NCBI RefSeq assembly: GCF_025751435.1
Contig: NZ_JAOWKY010000003.1
Coordinates: forward strand, 124,001-188,000
Origin: Albidovulum marisflavi
GTDB lineage: Bacteria; Pseudomonadota; Alphaproteobacteria; Rhodobacterales; Rhodobacteraceae
DNA length: 64,000 bases
Reading direction: 5' to 3'
Shown: positions 28,488-36,192 of the stretch, one piece after another
Layout: every line of letters starts with the position of its first letter
Numbering within the stretch: position 1 is the stretch's first letter
Position numbers and translations under genes: made by a program
Notes under the pieces: model-generated
What the model saw: only the letters and a program-made list of their open reading frames with translations
Databases searched by the model: none
Told to the model about the DNA's origin: nothing

Positions 28488-29909
28488 ATGGACGATCTTC
28501 ACAGAAGCTTGAATGACCTGTCAGGAGGGTTCGGCGGCGAGATTTTCCAAGGGGATGACCCGGGGTATGACACGGCGCGCGCGGTCTGGAACGCCATGAT
28601 CGACCGCCGCCCGGCGCTGATCGCCCGATGCCGGGGAACAGCGGACGTGATCGCCGCGGTGAACCATGCCCGCGACCACGGCCTTGCGGTTTCAATCCGT
28701 GGCGGCGGGCACAACGTGGCCGGACATGCAGTGGGCGAAGGCGCGCTGATGATCGACCTGTCGCAGATGCGTGCCGTTCATGTGGATCCGGCCGGCCGCG
28801 TCGCGGTGGTCGAGGGCGGTGCGACATGGGGGGATCTGGACCGCGAAGCACAGGCTTTCGGCCTTGCCACGCCGGGCGGGCTGATTTCGGATACCGGGGT
28901 CGCGGGGCTGACGCTGTCGGGCGGGGTCGGCTGGCTTCGGGCGCGGCATGGGCTGAGCATCGACAATCTGGTCGCCGCTGACGTGGTCACCGCGGACGGG
29001 CGGCTGGTTCGCGCAAGCGAAACGGAAAACCCGGACTTGCTGTGGGCGCTCAAGGGCGGCGGCGGCAATTTCGGCGTCGTTGTCCGGTTCGAATTCGCGC
29101 TTCACCCATTCGGGCCCGAAGTGATGTTCGCGGCCCCCATCCATGCGATTGAGGACGGCCCGGCGCCGATCCGGGCCTGGCGTGACTTCGTGGCGGAACA
29201 TTCCGACCAGGTAGGATCGCTCTGCGAATTCTCGACGGTGCCCGAAAGCGAGGATTTCGCGCCCGAACACTGGGGTAAACGCGTCTACACGCTGGCCTGC
29301 GTCTGGAACGGGGATCCGGAGGAGGGAGAAAGCGCGCTTGCGCCACTGCGCGACCTGGGTAACCCGATCGCGGATTTTTCGGGGCGAATGACCTACTGCG
29401 ACGTCCAGAAGCTGTTCGACACGCAAATTCCGTTCGGCGATTTCCGCTGCTACTGGAAGGCGCGATACCTGACCGCCCTGCCCGATGAGATGATCGAGCT
29501 TGCGATGCGGAACGCCGCCACGGCACCCTCCTCCAATTCCATTTCGTCGCTGTGGAACTTCGGCGGCGCGACGGCGCGGGTGGCCGCTGACGCGACCGCG
29601 TTTGGTGATCGCTCGATGGGCTGGATGTATTCCCTGGACAGCATCTGGGACGACCCGGCCGATGATCGTGCCAATATCGATTGGTCACGCGAAGGTTGGG
29701 ATGCTTCTGCGCGCTTCGGTCTTGCGGGCCGCATCTACCTGAACTTCCCCGGTCATGGCGAGGACAACGCCGCCTTGACCGAAACCGCCTTCGGCGCGAA
29801 CTACGCGAAGCTGGTTGCGATCAAGACGAAATACGACCCCACCAACATGTTCCGCTTCAACCAGAACATCGCGCCCAAGGACCGGGAAGAGCGGTCTGGC
29901 GCCGGCTGA
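28488..29909 (+). CDS. FAD-binding oxidoreductase (berberine bridge enzyme-like)
   Basis: A 473-residue flavoenzyme of the PCMH/BBE family. An FAD-binding domain comes first, with the RGGGHN motif in which His75 is the expected covalent FAD ligand, [17 protein letters not shown] and a [10 protein letters not shown] loop. A substrate domain and the C-terminal BBE segment ([13 protein letters not shown]) follow. The second flavin-linking Cys of bicovalent members is not visible, so attachment is probably single. No signal peptide was seen. The start at 28488 has a perfect AGGAGG five bases upstream, and TATACT at 28456-28461 is a possible -10 element. The substrate is unknown; many relatives oxidise sugars or alcohols. 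Confidence 0.85.
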   Translation: MDDLHRSLNDLSGGFGGEIFQGDDPGYDTARAVWNAMIDRRPALIARCRGTADVIAAVNHARDHGLAVSIRGGGHNVAGHAVGEGALMIDLSQMRAVHVDPAGRVAVVEGGATWGDLDREAQAFGLATPGGLISDTGVAGLTLSGGVGWLRARHGLSIDNLVAADVVTADGRLVRASETENPDLLWALKGGGGNFGVVVRFEFALHPFGPEVMFAAPIHAIEDGPAPIRAWRDFVAEHSDQVGSLCEFSTVPESEDFAPEHWGKRVYTLACVWNGDPEEGESALAPLRDLGNPIADFSGRMTYCDVQKLFDTQIPFGDFRCYWKARYLTALPDEMIELAMRNAATAPSSNSISSLWNFGGATARVAADATAFGDRSMGWMYSLDSIWDDPADDRANIDWSREGWDASARFGLAGRIYLNFPGHGEDNAALTETAFGANYAKLVAIKTKYDPTNMFRFNQNIAPKDREERSGAG

Positions 29910-29927
29910 CGCAAGCGCCCGCTGCGG

Positions 29928-30011
29928 CTTCCGTCCGGGGCCGGGATCTTCCGAAGGGACGGAAGGCGCCATTCTCCTCACGGGCGTGCCGGAAAGTGAC
30001 AGTCCGGCACG
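29928..30011. repeat. Two successive 9-bp inverted repeats after the oxidoreductase gene
   Basis: CTTCCGTCC (29928-29936) pairs exactly with GGACGGAAG (29957-29965), and CGTGCCGGA (29985-29993) pairs exactly with TCCGGCACG (30003-30011, 9-base loop). Neither is followed by a T-run. They could end the oxidoreductase transcript weakly, protect its 3' end, or be operator sites for the next gene. Confidence 0.45.
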
Positions 30012-30078
30012 GTTCGAGTAGAATGGCATCCGTGCATGCCGACGATACGATAGAGGTCCCGATCCGCTGGGGGCGCTG

Positions 30079-30846
30079 GTGTTGGCCATCGAGTCGAAAA
30101 GTCGCGTCTCCAGGGCACGGGTCCCTGGGCGCAAAACCGCATATGACCGGGAGACGTGCGAAGATGCAGTGCCAGAGGCCCGGCGCAAATCCGTTGTGCG
30201 CCCGTTTCTGATCCGCCTTTGGGCGGTCAGGCGGGCTGTCCTGTTCTACGCGCTTCTTCTTGCCGTTGGCTGGGTTTTTGGAGAGAAATTCCTTGGCATA
30301 GCCATTCCCGATTTGCGCCCCATGAACGAGACCTTGATGCATCGCCTGGTGATGGGCGCGCTGGTGGTCTATGTGGTGGCCGCCGCCATACCTTTCGTGC
30401 CTGGAGCCGAGATCGGCCTTGCGCTGCTGCTGGTCTTCGGCGCTCAGGCATCCCCGGTCGTGTATGCCGGCATGGTCGGCGCGCTTCTGCTTTCGTTCGG
30501 TGTCGCCAGTTTCGTTCCGCTTCCCATGCTTGCCTGGCTTGCGGACAGGCTGCTGCTCAAGAGGGTCGCCCGCTTCTTGGCCGAGTTGGCAGACACGCCC
30601 AAGCCTGATCGCGCCAGGCTGGTTTCCAGCAAGCTTGATGGTCGGCTCGGCACGGCAATGTTGCGCAATCGCTACGTTGTGCTCGCAATACTGCTGAATC
30701 TGCCCGGAAACTCGGTTCTGGGCGGTGGCGGTGGATTGGCGTTTCTGGCGGGTATATCCGGTCTATACAGCCCTTGGTGGTATCTGCTCACCGTTACAAT
30801 CGCGGTTGCGCCCATTCCACTGGCGTTCCTGCTGATCGGGAGCTGA
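30079..30846 (+). CDS. Unrecognised polytopic membrane protein
   Basis: About 255 residues if translation begins at GTG 30079; GTG at 30169 or 30196 would give a shorter protein and no ATG occurs before the first membrane segment, so the start is uncertain. At least five hydrophobic segments are visible between residue 45 and the C-terminus, including two glycine/proline-rich stretches (FVPGAEIGLALLLVFGAQ and NLPGNSVLGGGGGLAFLAG) that look like re-entrant loops. A short basic/acidic loop (LADTPKPDRARLVSSKLDG) separates the two halves. The pattern loosely resembles VTT/DedA-type transport proteins, but this is not secure. It reads towards the tRNA-Cys gene on the other strand. Confidence 0.6.
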   Translation: MLAIESKSRVSRARVPGRKTAYDRETCEDAVPEARRKSVVRPFLIRLWAVRRAVLFYALLLAVGWVFGEKFLGIAIPDLRPMNETLMHRLVMGALVVYVVAAAIPFVPGAEIGLALLLVFGAQASPVVYAGMVGALLLSFGVASFVPLPMLAWLADRLLLKRVARFLAELADTPKPDRARLVSSKLDGRLGTAMLRNRYVVLAILLNLPGNSVLGGGGGLAFLAGISGLYSPWWYLLTVTIAVAPIPLAFLLIGS

Positions 30847-30885
30847 CCTGCCACCCTGACGACTGAATGCCGTGCCGATGGAGTT

Positions 30886-30959
30886 TGGAGGCGGGTACCG
30901 GAATCGAACCGGTCTTCACGGATTTGCAATCCGCTGCGTAACCTCTCCGCCAACCCGCC
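30886..30959 (-). tRNA. tRNA-Cys (GCA)
   Basis: A 74-base tRNA with the 3' CCA encoded. The acceptor stem is GGCGGGT/ACCCGCC, the anticodon loop reads GATTGCAAATC with anticodon GCA, the T arm is CCGGTTCGATTCCGG, and the discriminator base is U73, the identity element for cysteine. All stems pair. The layout aligns with E. coli tRNA-Cys base for base in length. It lies alone between two plus-strand genes. Confidence 0.97.
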
Positions 30960-30973
30960 GGAGGTGAAGGGGA

Positions 30974-31000
30974 GATATACTATGGCAAAACGCCGCGCAA
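30974..31000 (-). promoter_or_regulatory. Candidate promoter of tRNA-Cys
   Basis: Read on the minus strand, TTGCGC (31000-30995) and TATATC (30979-30974) are 15 bases apart and would start RNA a few bases before the tRNA at 30959. The spacing is short of the optimum, so this is tentative. Confidence 0.4.
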
Positions 31001-31100
31001 CCCATTCGCGGATGCATTCCGCAGTCTGCACCCGTTGCCGAGCGTTTCGTTCTGTGGCAAGACGACTTTCGACCGGAAACCAGACCGAAGAGTTCAGTCG

Positions 31101-31754
31101 ATGACCGATTTCGCCGCCCGCCGGACCATGATGGTGGATAACCAGGTTCGCCCCAACGATGTGACGAAGTTTCCGATCATCGAGGCAATGCTTGCAATTC
31201 CGCGTGAAGCCTTCGTGCCCGGCGCCAAGCGCGAGGCCGCCTATGTCGGCGAAAACCTTGATCTCGGCGCGGGGCGGGTGATGCTTGAGGCCAGAACCCT
31301 GGCCAAGATGCTGGACGCGCTCGACATCGGGCCGTCGGACCTGGTTCTGGATATCGGCTGCGGGCTTGGCTACTCGACCGCGGTGATCGCGCGGATGGCC
31401 GAAGCAGTCGTCGCGGTCGAAGAGGATCCGGCGCTGGCCGAACAGGCGCAGGCGCGACTTTCGTCCGAGGGTTGCGACAACGCGGCCTTGATCGAGGGGC
31501 CGCTTGCTGCCGGATCGGCCAAGCACGGCCCCTACGACGCCATCACTATCCAGGGGGCCGCCGAAGCGGTTCCTCAGGCAATCATCGACCAGTTGAAAGA
31601 CGGCGGCCGGATCGGCTGCCTGTTCATGGAAGGCACGCTTGGCCTGTGCCGGATCGGCCACAAGGCCGACGGGCGCGTCAGCTGGCGCTTTGCCTTCAAT
31701 GCTTCGGCGCCTATTCTGCCGGGGTTCGAGGCGGCGCGCGGTTTTACCCTGTAA
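31101..31754 (+). CDS. Protein-L-isoaspartate O-methyltransferase family protein
   Basis: A 217-residue SAM-dependent methyltransferase. The SAM-binding motif [19 protein letters not shown] (around residues 82-100) and an acidic [10 protein letters not shown] strand end are clear, and the N-terminus ([25 protein letters not shown]) matches the alphaproteobacterial Pcm-like group. Pcm repairs isoaspartyl residues in aged proteins, but this short group lacks the well-defined substrate loop of classical Pcm, so true repair activity is uncertain. It is located directly before tolC, a linkage common in Rhodobacterales and other alphaproteobacteria. The ATG at 31101 was chosen; upstream open sequence is not family-like. 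Confidence 0.82.
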   Translation: MTDFAARRTMMVDNQVRPNDVTKFPIIEAMLAIPREAFVPGAKREAAYVGENLDLGAGRVMLEARTLAKMLDALDIGPSDLVLDIGCGLGYSTAVIARMAEAVVAVEEDPALAEQAQARLSSEGCDNAALIEGPLAAGSAKHGPYDAITIQGAAEAVPQAIIDQLKDGGRIGCLFMEGTLGLCRIGHKADGRVSWRFAFNASAPILPGFEAARGFTL

Positions 31755-31798
31755 GCGGGCCGCACGGGCGGCACGAGGGGCGAGTTGGGAGTTGGGCG

Positions 31799-33154
31799 AT
31801 GAAGGCAGGTTTGCGCGGCGGACTTCTGGCGTCTGCGATGGCGGTCTTGTCATTCTTGCCGGCTCATGCCGAAACGCTGGCTGACGCTCTGGCGTCGGCG
31901 TACCGGAACTCGAACCTGCTGGAACAGAACCGCGCCGTGCTGCGGGCTGCCGACGAAGATGTCGCAGCCGCCGTTGCGGCATTGCGGCCGGTCGTTTCCT
32001 GGGTCGCGGCGCTGGACTACACCGACAGCCCGTCCGGCGACAGTCTGGATGCGACGCTTTCCCTGGCTGCCGGCTGGACGGTCTATGACTTCGGGCGCAA
32101 CCGACTGCAGATCGAGGCGACCAAACAGGTCGTGCTGGCAACGCGCGACGCGCTTGTTCAGGTCGAACAGCAGGTGTTGCTGGCCGCAGTGGCGGCCTAC
32201 ATGGATGTCCGCAACGCGGTTGAAAACCTCGCCATCACGCAAAATTCGGTCAAGGTGATCGGCGAGGAATTGAAAGCCGCGCAGGACCGTTTCTCGGTCG
32301 GTGAGGTAACGCGCACCGATGTGGCGCTGGCAGAGGCGCGTCTGGCCTCGGCGCGCGCCTCGCTGGCTGCGGCCCAAGGTTCGTTGGCCTCGGCACGCGA
32401 GGCTTATCGCGCGGCGACGGGCGCTTATCCGGGGTCGCTTGCGGTGCCGCCGCGCGCGCCGGACCTTCCGGCGAGCGTGGATGAAGCACAGGCGATCGCG
32501 CAGCGCATCCACCCCTCGATCCGCCGGGCTCAGGAAGCGGCCAAGGCAGCCGACATCGGGGTCGAGATCGCCGCTGCCGAACGCCGTCCGTCGCTGGACA
32601 TGACCGCATCGGTTTCGCGTCTCGAGGGCGGAGAAAACAGCGCGCGGATCGGCCTGGAAATGTCCCAGGTGATTTACTCGGGCGGCGCGCTTCCGTCGCT
32701 TCATCGTCGGGCGATCGCCACCCGCGATGCGGCGCGTTCCGAGCTTTTGCAGACCGGCGTTCTTGTCGCCCAGAACGTGGGTAACAGCTGGGCCCAGATC
32801 GATGTCGCGCGCGCCCAGATCACGGCGACGCAACTGCAGGTCGAGGCGGCGACCATCGCCTACGAAGGCGTCCGGGAAGAGGCGAAGCTGGGCGCACGCA
32901 CCACATTGGACGTGCTGGATACCGAGCAGGATCTGCTGGACGCCAAGGCGGCCCGAATCAACGCGCAGACACAGTTGCAGGTCGCGACCTATTCGTTGCT
33001 TGCCTCGATGGGGTTGCTGACGGCGGAACATCTGAAGCTTGGCGTGCCAGCCTACGATCCCGAAGCCTACTACAATGCCGTCAAGGCCGCGCCGCACACG
33101 TCGGTTCAGGGCAAGAGCCTTGATCGCGTCTTGCAGGCAATCGGAAAGAAGTAA
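31799..33154 (+). CDS. tolC: TolC family outer membrane efflux/secretion channel
   Basis: Outer-membrane channel that joins inner-membrane exporters (type I secretion or RND pumps) to the exterior. The 451-residue precursor begins with a clear signal peptide (MKAGLRGGLLASAMAV... cleaved at AHA-ET, near residue 24), followed by two repeats of long alpha-helical hairpins rich in Ala, Gln and Leu, each with a short beta segment (WTVYDFGRNR in the first, SQVIYSGGALPS in the second). The second half has the typical VREEAKLGARTTLDVLDTEQDLLDA helix. It starts 44 bases after the methyltransferase gene. Confidence 0.92.
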   Translation: MKAGLRGGLLASAMAVLSFLPAHAETLADALASAYRNSNLLEQNRAVLRAADEDVAAAVAALRPVVSWVAALDYTDSPSGDSLDATLSLAAGWTVYDFGRNRLQIEATKQVVLATRDALVQVEQQVLLAAVAAYMDVRNAVENLAITQNSVKVIGEELKAAQDRFSVGEVTRTDVALAEARLASARASLAAAQGSLASAREAYRAATGAYPGSLAVPPRAPDLPASVDEAQAIAQRIHPSIRRAQEAAKAADIGVEIAAAERRPSLDMTASVSRLEGGENSARIGLEMSQVIYSGGALPSLHRRAIATRDAARSELLQTGVLVAQNVGNSWAQIDVARAQITATQLQVEAATIAYEGVREEAKLGARTTLDVLDTEQDLLDAKAARINAQTQLQVATYSLLASMGLLTAEHLKLGVPAYDPEAYYNAVKAAPHTSVQGKSLDRVLQAIGKK

Positions 33155-33224
33155 GATTTTGCAGCCCGTTGTCGGGGGCATGTTGGCGGTCTAAACTCTA
33201 CCTGCATTCAGCAACGGAGCCGTC

Positions 33225-34214
33225 ATGTCTGATCACCGGACCAACCTGGACGTCGAAGACGTTCTTTCGTCCATACGCCGTCTGGTGTCTCAGGATACGC
33301 GTGCGGCGGCTTCGCCCTCGGCGTCCGCCGGGATGGACAAGCTGGTGCTTACGCCCGCGCTTCGTGTGAACGATGCCGGTCAGATCGGACCAGGCGCTGA
33401 CGCCCTGGATGCGGCCGACGAGGCGGATCGGGTTCAGGACACCGCCACTTTGGAAAAGACGATCGTCGAACTGGAAGCCGCCGTCGCCAAGGTGGAGGCC
33501 GAGTTCGAAGCTGATCGCGGCGAATCCGGCGCCGAGGAAAACGCCCCGGCAGAGTTCGAGCAGTCCTTTGAGCTGGAGGCATCCTCGGACGATGGCGACG
33601 AGGGTCCCTTGCAAGACGCGGAAGCTTCCGAATTGGCCGGGTCGGAAGAAACCGATGCCGTATCAATGCACGCAGCCGAACCCGGGCAGGACGACGACGC
33701 GGAAGCCTTGGCAGATGAAGCGAAGGCCGCGGCGGTGGATATCGAGGACGCCATTCTGATCGATGATGCCGAGGCCGGGGATGAAGCCGCCGTTGCGCAA
33801 GAAGAGGGCGCGGCAGGCGACGCCGCCGCAAACGCCGGGCCTGTCGAGGCTGCTGCCGAAGATGCGGTGCAGGTTGCCGACGATGAAGAAGCCCGGGGGA
33901 CGTCCGCAGATCACGATGATCGCTGGGAAGAGTCCGGCTCGACGACTGTCGGATTGGATGGCGGTGAGGGCATCGACGACGGGGTCGAGGCCGAGCCGGT
34001 AGAAGATGAAGCGGCGCGATTCCAGCCAGGCTTCGCGCAAAACATGTCGGTCATGGAGCCCGGAGAGATCGACGATGACCTCTTGCGCACGATGGTGGCT
34101 GCGCTTGTTCGCGAAGAACTTCAGGGCGCTCTTGGCGAACGCCTGACGGATCGTCTGCGCAAGCTTGTGCGGCGCGAGGTTCAATTGGCTCTGGGTCGGC
34201 GCGACCGGGACTGA
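33225..34214 (+). CDS. PopZ-like (DUF2497) polar organising protein with long acidic linker
   Basis: A 329-residue protein. The N-terminus (LDVEDVLSSIRRLVS, residues 8-22) matches the short helix that opens PopZ/DUF2497 proteins. The last 55 residues (LRTMVAALVREELQ...LTDRLRKLVRREVQLAL) match the C-terminal oligomerisation helices. Between them are about 230 residues strongly enriched in Asp, Glu and Ala, presumably disordered. PopZ forms a cell-pole condensate anchoring chromosome centromeres and signalling proteins in Caulobacter. The tolC-popZ-like order is common in alphaproteobacteria and usually continues with valS; here a terminator and efp follow instead. Function is inferred from the ends only. 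Confidence 0.7.
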   Translation: MSDHRTNLDVEDVLSSIRRLVSQDTRAAASPSASAGMDKLVLTPALRVNDAGQIGPGADALDAADEADRVQDTATLEKTIVELEAAVAKVEAEFEADRGESGAEENAPAEFEQSFELEASSDDGDEGPLQDAEASELAGSEETDAVSMHAAEPGQDDDAEALADEAKAAAVDIEDAILIDDAEAGDEAAVAQEEGAAGDAAANAGPVEAAAEDAVQVADDEEARGTSADHDDRWEESGSTTVGLDGGEGIDDGVEAEPVEDEAARFQPGFAQNMSVMEPGEIDDDLLRTMVAALVREELQGALGERLTDRLRKLVRREVQLALGRRDRD

Positions 34215-34231
34215 TCCCGGACGGAGGAATC

Positions 34232-34261
34232 AAAAGCGCGCCCGCATCGGGGCGCGCTTTT
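34232..34261. terminator. Intrinsic terminator, probably bidirectional
   Basis: A 12-bp perfect stem (AAAAGCGCGCCC and GGGCGCGCTTTT) with a 6-base loop stands between the convergent PopZ-like gene and the small gene at 34284. A T-run ends the hairpin in both directions. Confidence 0.85.
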
Positions 34262-34283
34262 GCGATCCAGGATCGATATTTCG

Positions 34284-34604
34284 TCAGGCCGCTTCAGCCT
34301 CATCCGCGGCTGCGCGGCGTTCGCTTTCCTCGCGCGAAAGCGCGACCGAGGTGCGTACACCCTTGGAGACGAACTCCATCAGGCCCTTAACCACACGCTC
34401 GTTCGGGTCGATCCCGGCGCAGGACAGAACCTCACGTCCGTCGCGCGAACGTGCCCAACGGGCAATCTGTTCAGGCCCGTTGCCATATTTCTTGTCATCG
34501 GCGATCGCATCATCCAGCGCAGCCAGCACTACCGCGGCAAACAGCTTGCGCGACCTTTGGCCCTGCTCATAGTTGAATGCGGTGCCATCCACGAAATCCC
34601 GCAT
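34284..34604 (-). CDS. Small conserved Rhodobacterales protein (DUF6280-like)
   Basis: A 106-residue soluble protein with no membrane segment. It has an N-terminal MRDFVDGTAFNYEQGQRSRKL segment, a helical AAVVLAALDDAIADDKKYG, a WARSRDGREVLSCAGI core with one Cys, and a charged tail with SREESERRAAADEAEAA. The pattern is one I associate with a conserved small family of this order (DUF6280), but the family number is from memory. The ATG at 34604 has AAGGAAA upstream. It is divergent from efp across a 214-base AT-richer stretch. Function unknown. Confidence 0.68.
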   Translation of the reverse strand: MRDFVDGTAFNYEQGQRSRKLFAAVVLAALDDAIADDKKYGNGPEQIARWARSRDGREVLSCAGIDPNERVVKGLMEFVSKGVRTSVALSREESERRAAADEAEAA

Positions 34605-34748
34605 CTGATTTCCTTTTTTATTGCTCTTGCGTTTCCCGGCGTAGGGCTGAATAGTCTTAAACGGCCCTGATTCGATATTTCCGGTTTGATATGGCAGCTA
34701 TGCATTTCTTGCATGGCTCGGGTCGCCCCACCCTGTGATCATGTCGGC

Positions 34749-34777
34749 TTGTCAGGCAGAGGCCCGGCATATATAGG
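34749..34777 (+). promoter_or_regulatory. Candidate promoter of efp
   Basis: TTGTCA (34749-34754) is followed after 15-17 bases by TATATA/TATAGG (34770-34777). RNA would start near 34784, giving a leader of about 35 bases before the efp ATG. Confidence 0.5.
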
Positions 34778-34818
34778 AGCCGGCGATCCCCTTTCAACCT
34801 TCTGTCAAGGTTCATCCG

Positions 34819-35382
34819 ATGCCCAAGATCAACGGCAATGAAATCCGCCCCGGCAACGTGCTGGAGCATGAAGGCGGCCTTTGGGCTGCCGTGAAAGTCA
34901 ACCACGTCAAGCCCGGCAAGGGCGGCGCCTTTGCCCAGGTTGAACTGAAAAACCTGCGCGACGGCCGCAAGCTGAACGAGCGTTTCCGCTCGGAAGACAA
35001 GGTCGAACAGGTCCGTCTAGAGCAGAAGGACCAGCAGTTCCTCTACGAGAACGACGGCATGCTCGTGTTCATGGACAACGAGACGTTCGAGCAGATCGAA
35101 CTGCCCGCCGATCTTCTGGGTGATCGCCGCCCGTTCCTGCAGGACGGCATGGTCGCAACGATCGAATACTACGGTGACGAGGCGCTGTCGGTTCAGATCC
35201 CGCAGAAAGTTACCTGCAAGGTTGTCGAGACCGAGCCGGTCGTGAAGGGCCAGACGGCTGCCAACAGCTACAAGCCCGCGATCCTCGACAATGGCGTCCG
35301 CATCATGGTCCCGCCCTTCATTGCACAGGACGAGGACATCATCGTTCACACCGAGACGATGGAGTATTCCGAACGCGCCTGA
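34819..35382 (+). CDS. efp: Elongation factor P
   Basis: EF-P binds the ribosome between the P and E sites and relieves stalling at consecutive prolines. The 187-residue protein has the KOW-like N-terminal domain with the tip loop VKPGKGGAF, where Lys34 is the residue that is beta-lysylated in E. coli, and two OB domains ending in the family signature (a [18 protein letters not shown] segment). No epmA or epmB gene is present in the window, so the modification state cannot be told. A terminator follows directly. Confidence 0.95.
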   Translation: MPKINGNEIRPGNVLEHEGGLWAAVKVNHVKPGKGGAFAQVELKNLRDGRKLNERFRSEDKVEQVRLEQKDQQFLYENDGMLVFMDNETFEQIELPADLLGDRRPFLQDGMVATIEYYGDEALSVQIPQKVTCKVVETEPVVKGQTAANSYKPAILDNGVRIMVPPFIAQDEDIIVHTETMEYSERA

Positions 35383-35404
35383 GGCCGGCGGAAGTCAGAA
35401 ATAG

Positions 35405-35434
35405 GGCCGTCCCCGCGGGACGGCCTTTCGTTTT
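35405..35434 (+). terminator. Intrinsic terminator of efp
   Basis: A 9-bp stem (GGCCGTCCC/GGGACGGCC) with a 3-base loop is followed by TTTCGTTTT, between efp and the convergent ygfZ gene. Confidence 0.85.
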
Positions 35435-35439
35435 CCGGA

Positions 35440-36192
35440 TCAGTCCGCCATCACGGTCGCGGCGCCCGCCTGCATCGGACCTTCCGCGCGGTCGAAGCGC
35501 AGATATGCGATGGCGCGATCGCCGGACCTGGTGCAAAGGCGCCCCGCCGGCTTGCCGTCCGACAGGATCTCGGTCCCCGGCGCAGCTTCGCCTTGCACCG
35601 TCACCGTGGCCAGCCCCTTGCGCAGGTCCGTCTTGTGCTTCATGCGCGCAGTCACTTCCTGACCGACATAGCATCCCTTGCGGAAATCGACGCCATGCAG
35701 GCGTTCGAACCCGCATTCGAGGATGTAACTTTCATCGGGCACGAGCTCGATCCCGGCTTGGGGCACGCAATGTTCAACCCTGATCGCGTCCCAGTCGATC
35801 CGGGGGGCGCTGCCGGGTTCCGTTCCATAGCGACGCCATCCAAGGTCCGGGTGGCGCGGATCGTCGAACGCCCCTTCCGGCCGCGGGCCGAGCCCGCGCG
35901 AAACCTTGGTGTCCGTCGCCGCGATCTGCGCATCGGCGCGCAGGCGGTACATCATCAACCGCCGCTCCAGCCCCGGCGCAACGTCGGCCGCGACGTCCAG
36001 CAGGATCGCGTCCTCTGCCGGAACAAGGAAGAAGTCGGCCAGGTATTTACCCTGCGGCGTCAGAAGTGCGGCATAGACCAGCCCGTGCGAGAGCCCCCGC
36101 AAGTCGTTTGTCACCAAGTTCTGAAGAAACGCTTCGCGGTCCTTCCCGGTGATCTTCAGGACCGTGCGGTCGTCGATGCGTTCCCCGATCAT
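35440..36192 (-). CDS. ygfZ: Folate-binding YgfZ-like iron-sulfur cluster assembly/repair protein
   Basis: A 250-residue aminomethyltransferase-fold protein. The diagnostic YgfZ motif KGCYVGQEVTAR (Cys174) is present near the start of the C-terminal domain, and the N-terminal part has LKITGKDREAFLQNLVTNDL and LTPQGKYLADFF. YgfZ uses tetrahydrofolate to help maintain certain [4Fe-4S] enzymes such as MiaB. The start at 36192 overlaps the stop of the ABC exporter gene by ATGA; an ATG 13 codons upstream lies inside that gene and is unlikely. Confidence 0.9.
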   Translation of the reverse strand: MIGERIDDRTVLKITGKDREAFLQNLVTNDLRGLSHGLVYAALLTPQGKYLADFFLVPAEDAILLDVAADVAPGLERRLMMYRLRADAQIAATDTKVSRGLGPRPEGAFDDPRHPDLGWRRYGTEPGSAPRIDWDAIRVEHCVPQAGIELVPDESYILECGFERLHGVDFRKGCYVGQEVTARMKHKTDLRKGLATVTVQGEAAPGTEILSDGKPAGRLCTRSGDRAIAYLRFDRAEGPMQAGAATVMAD

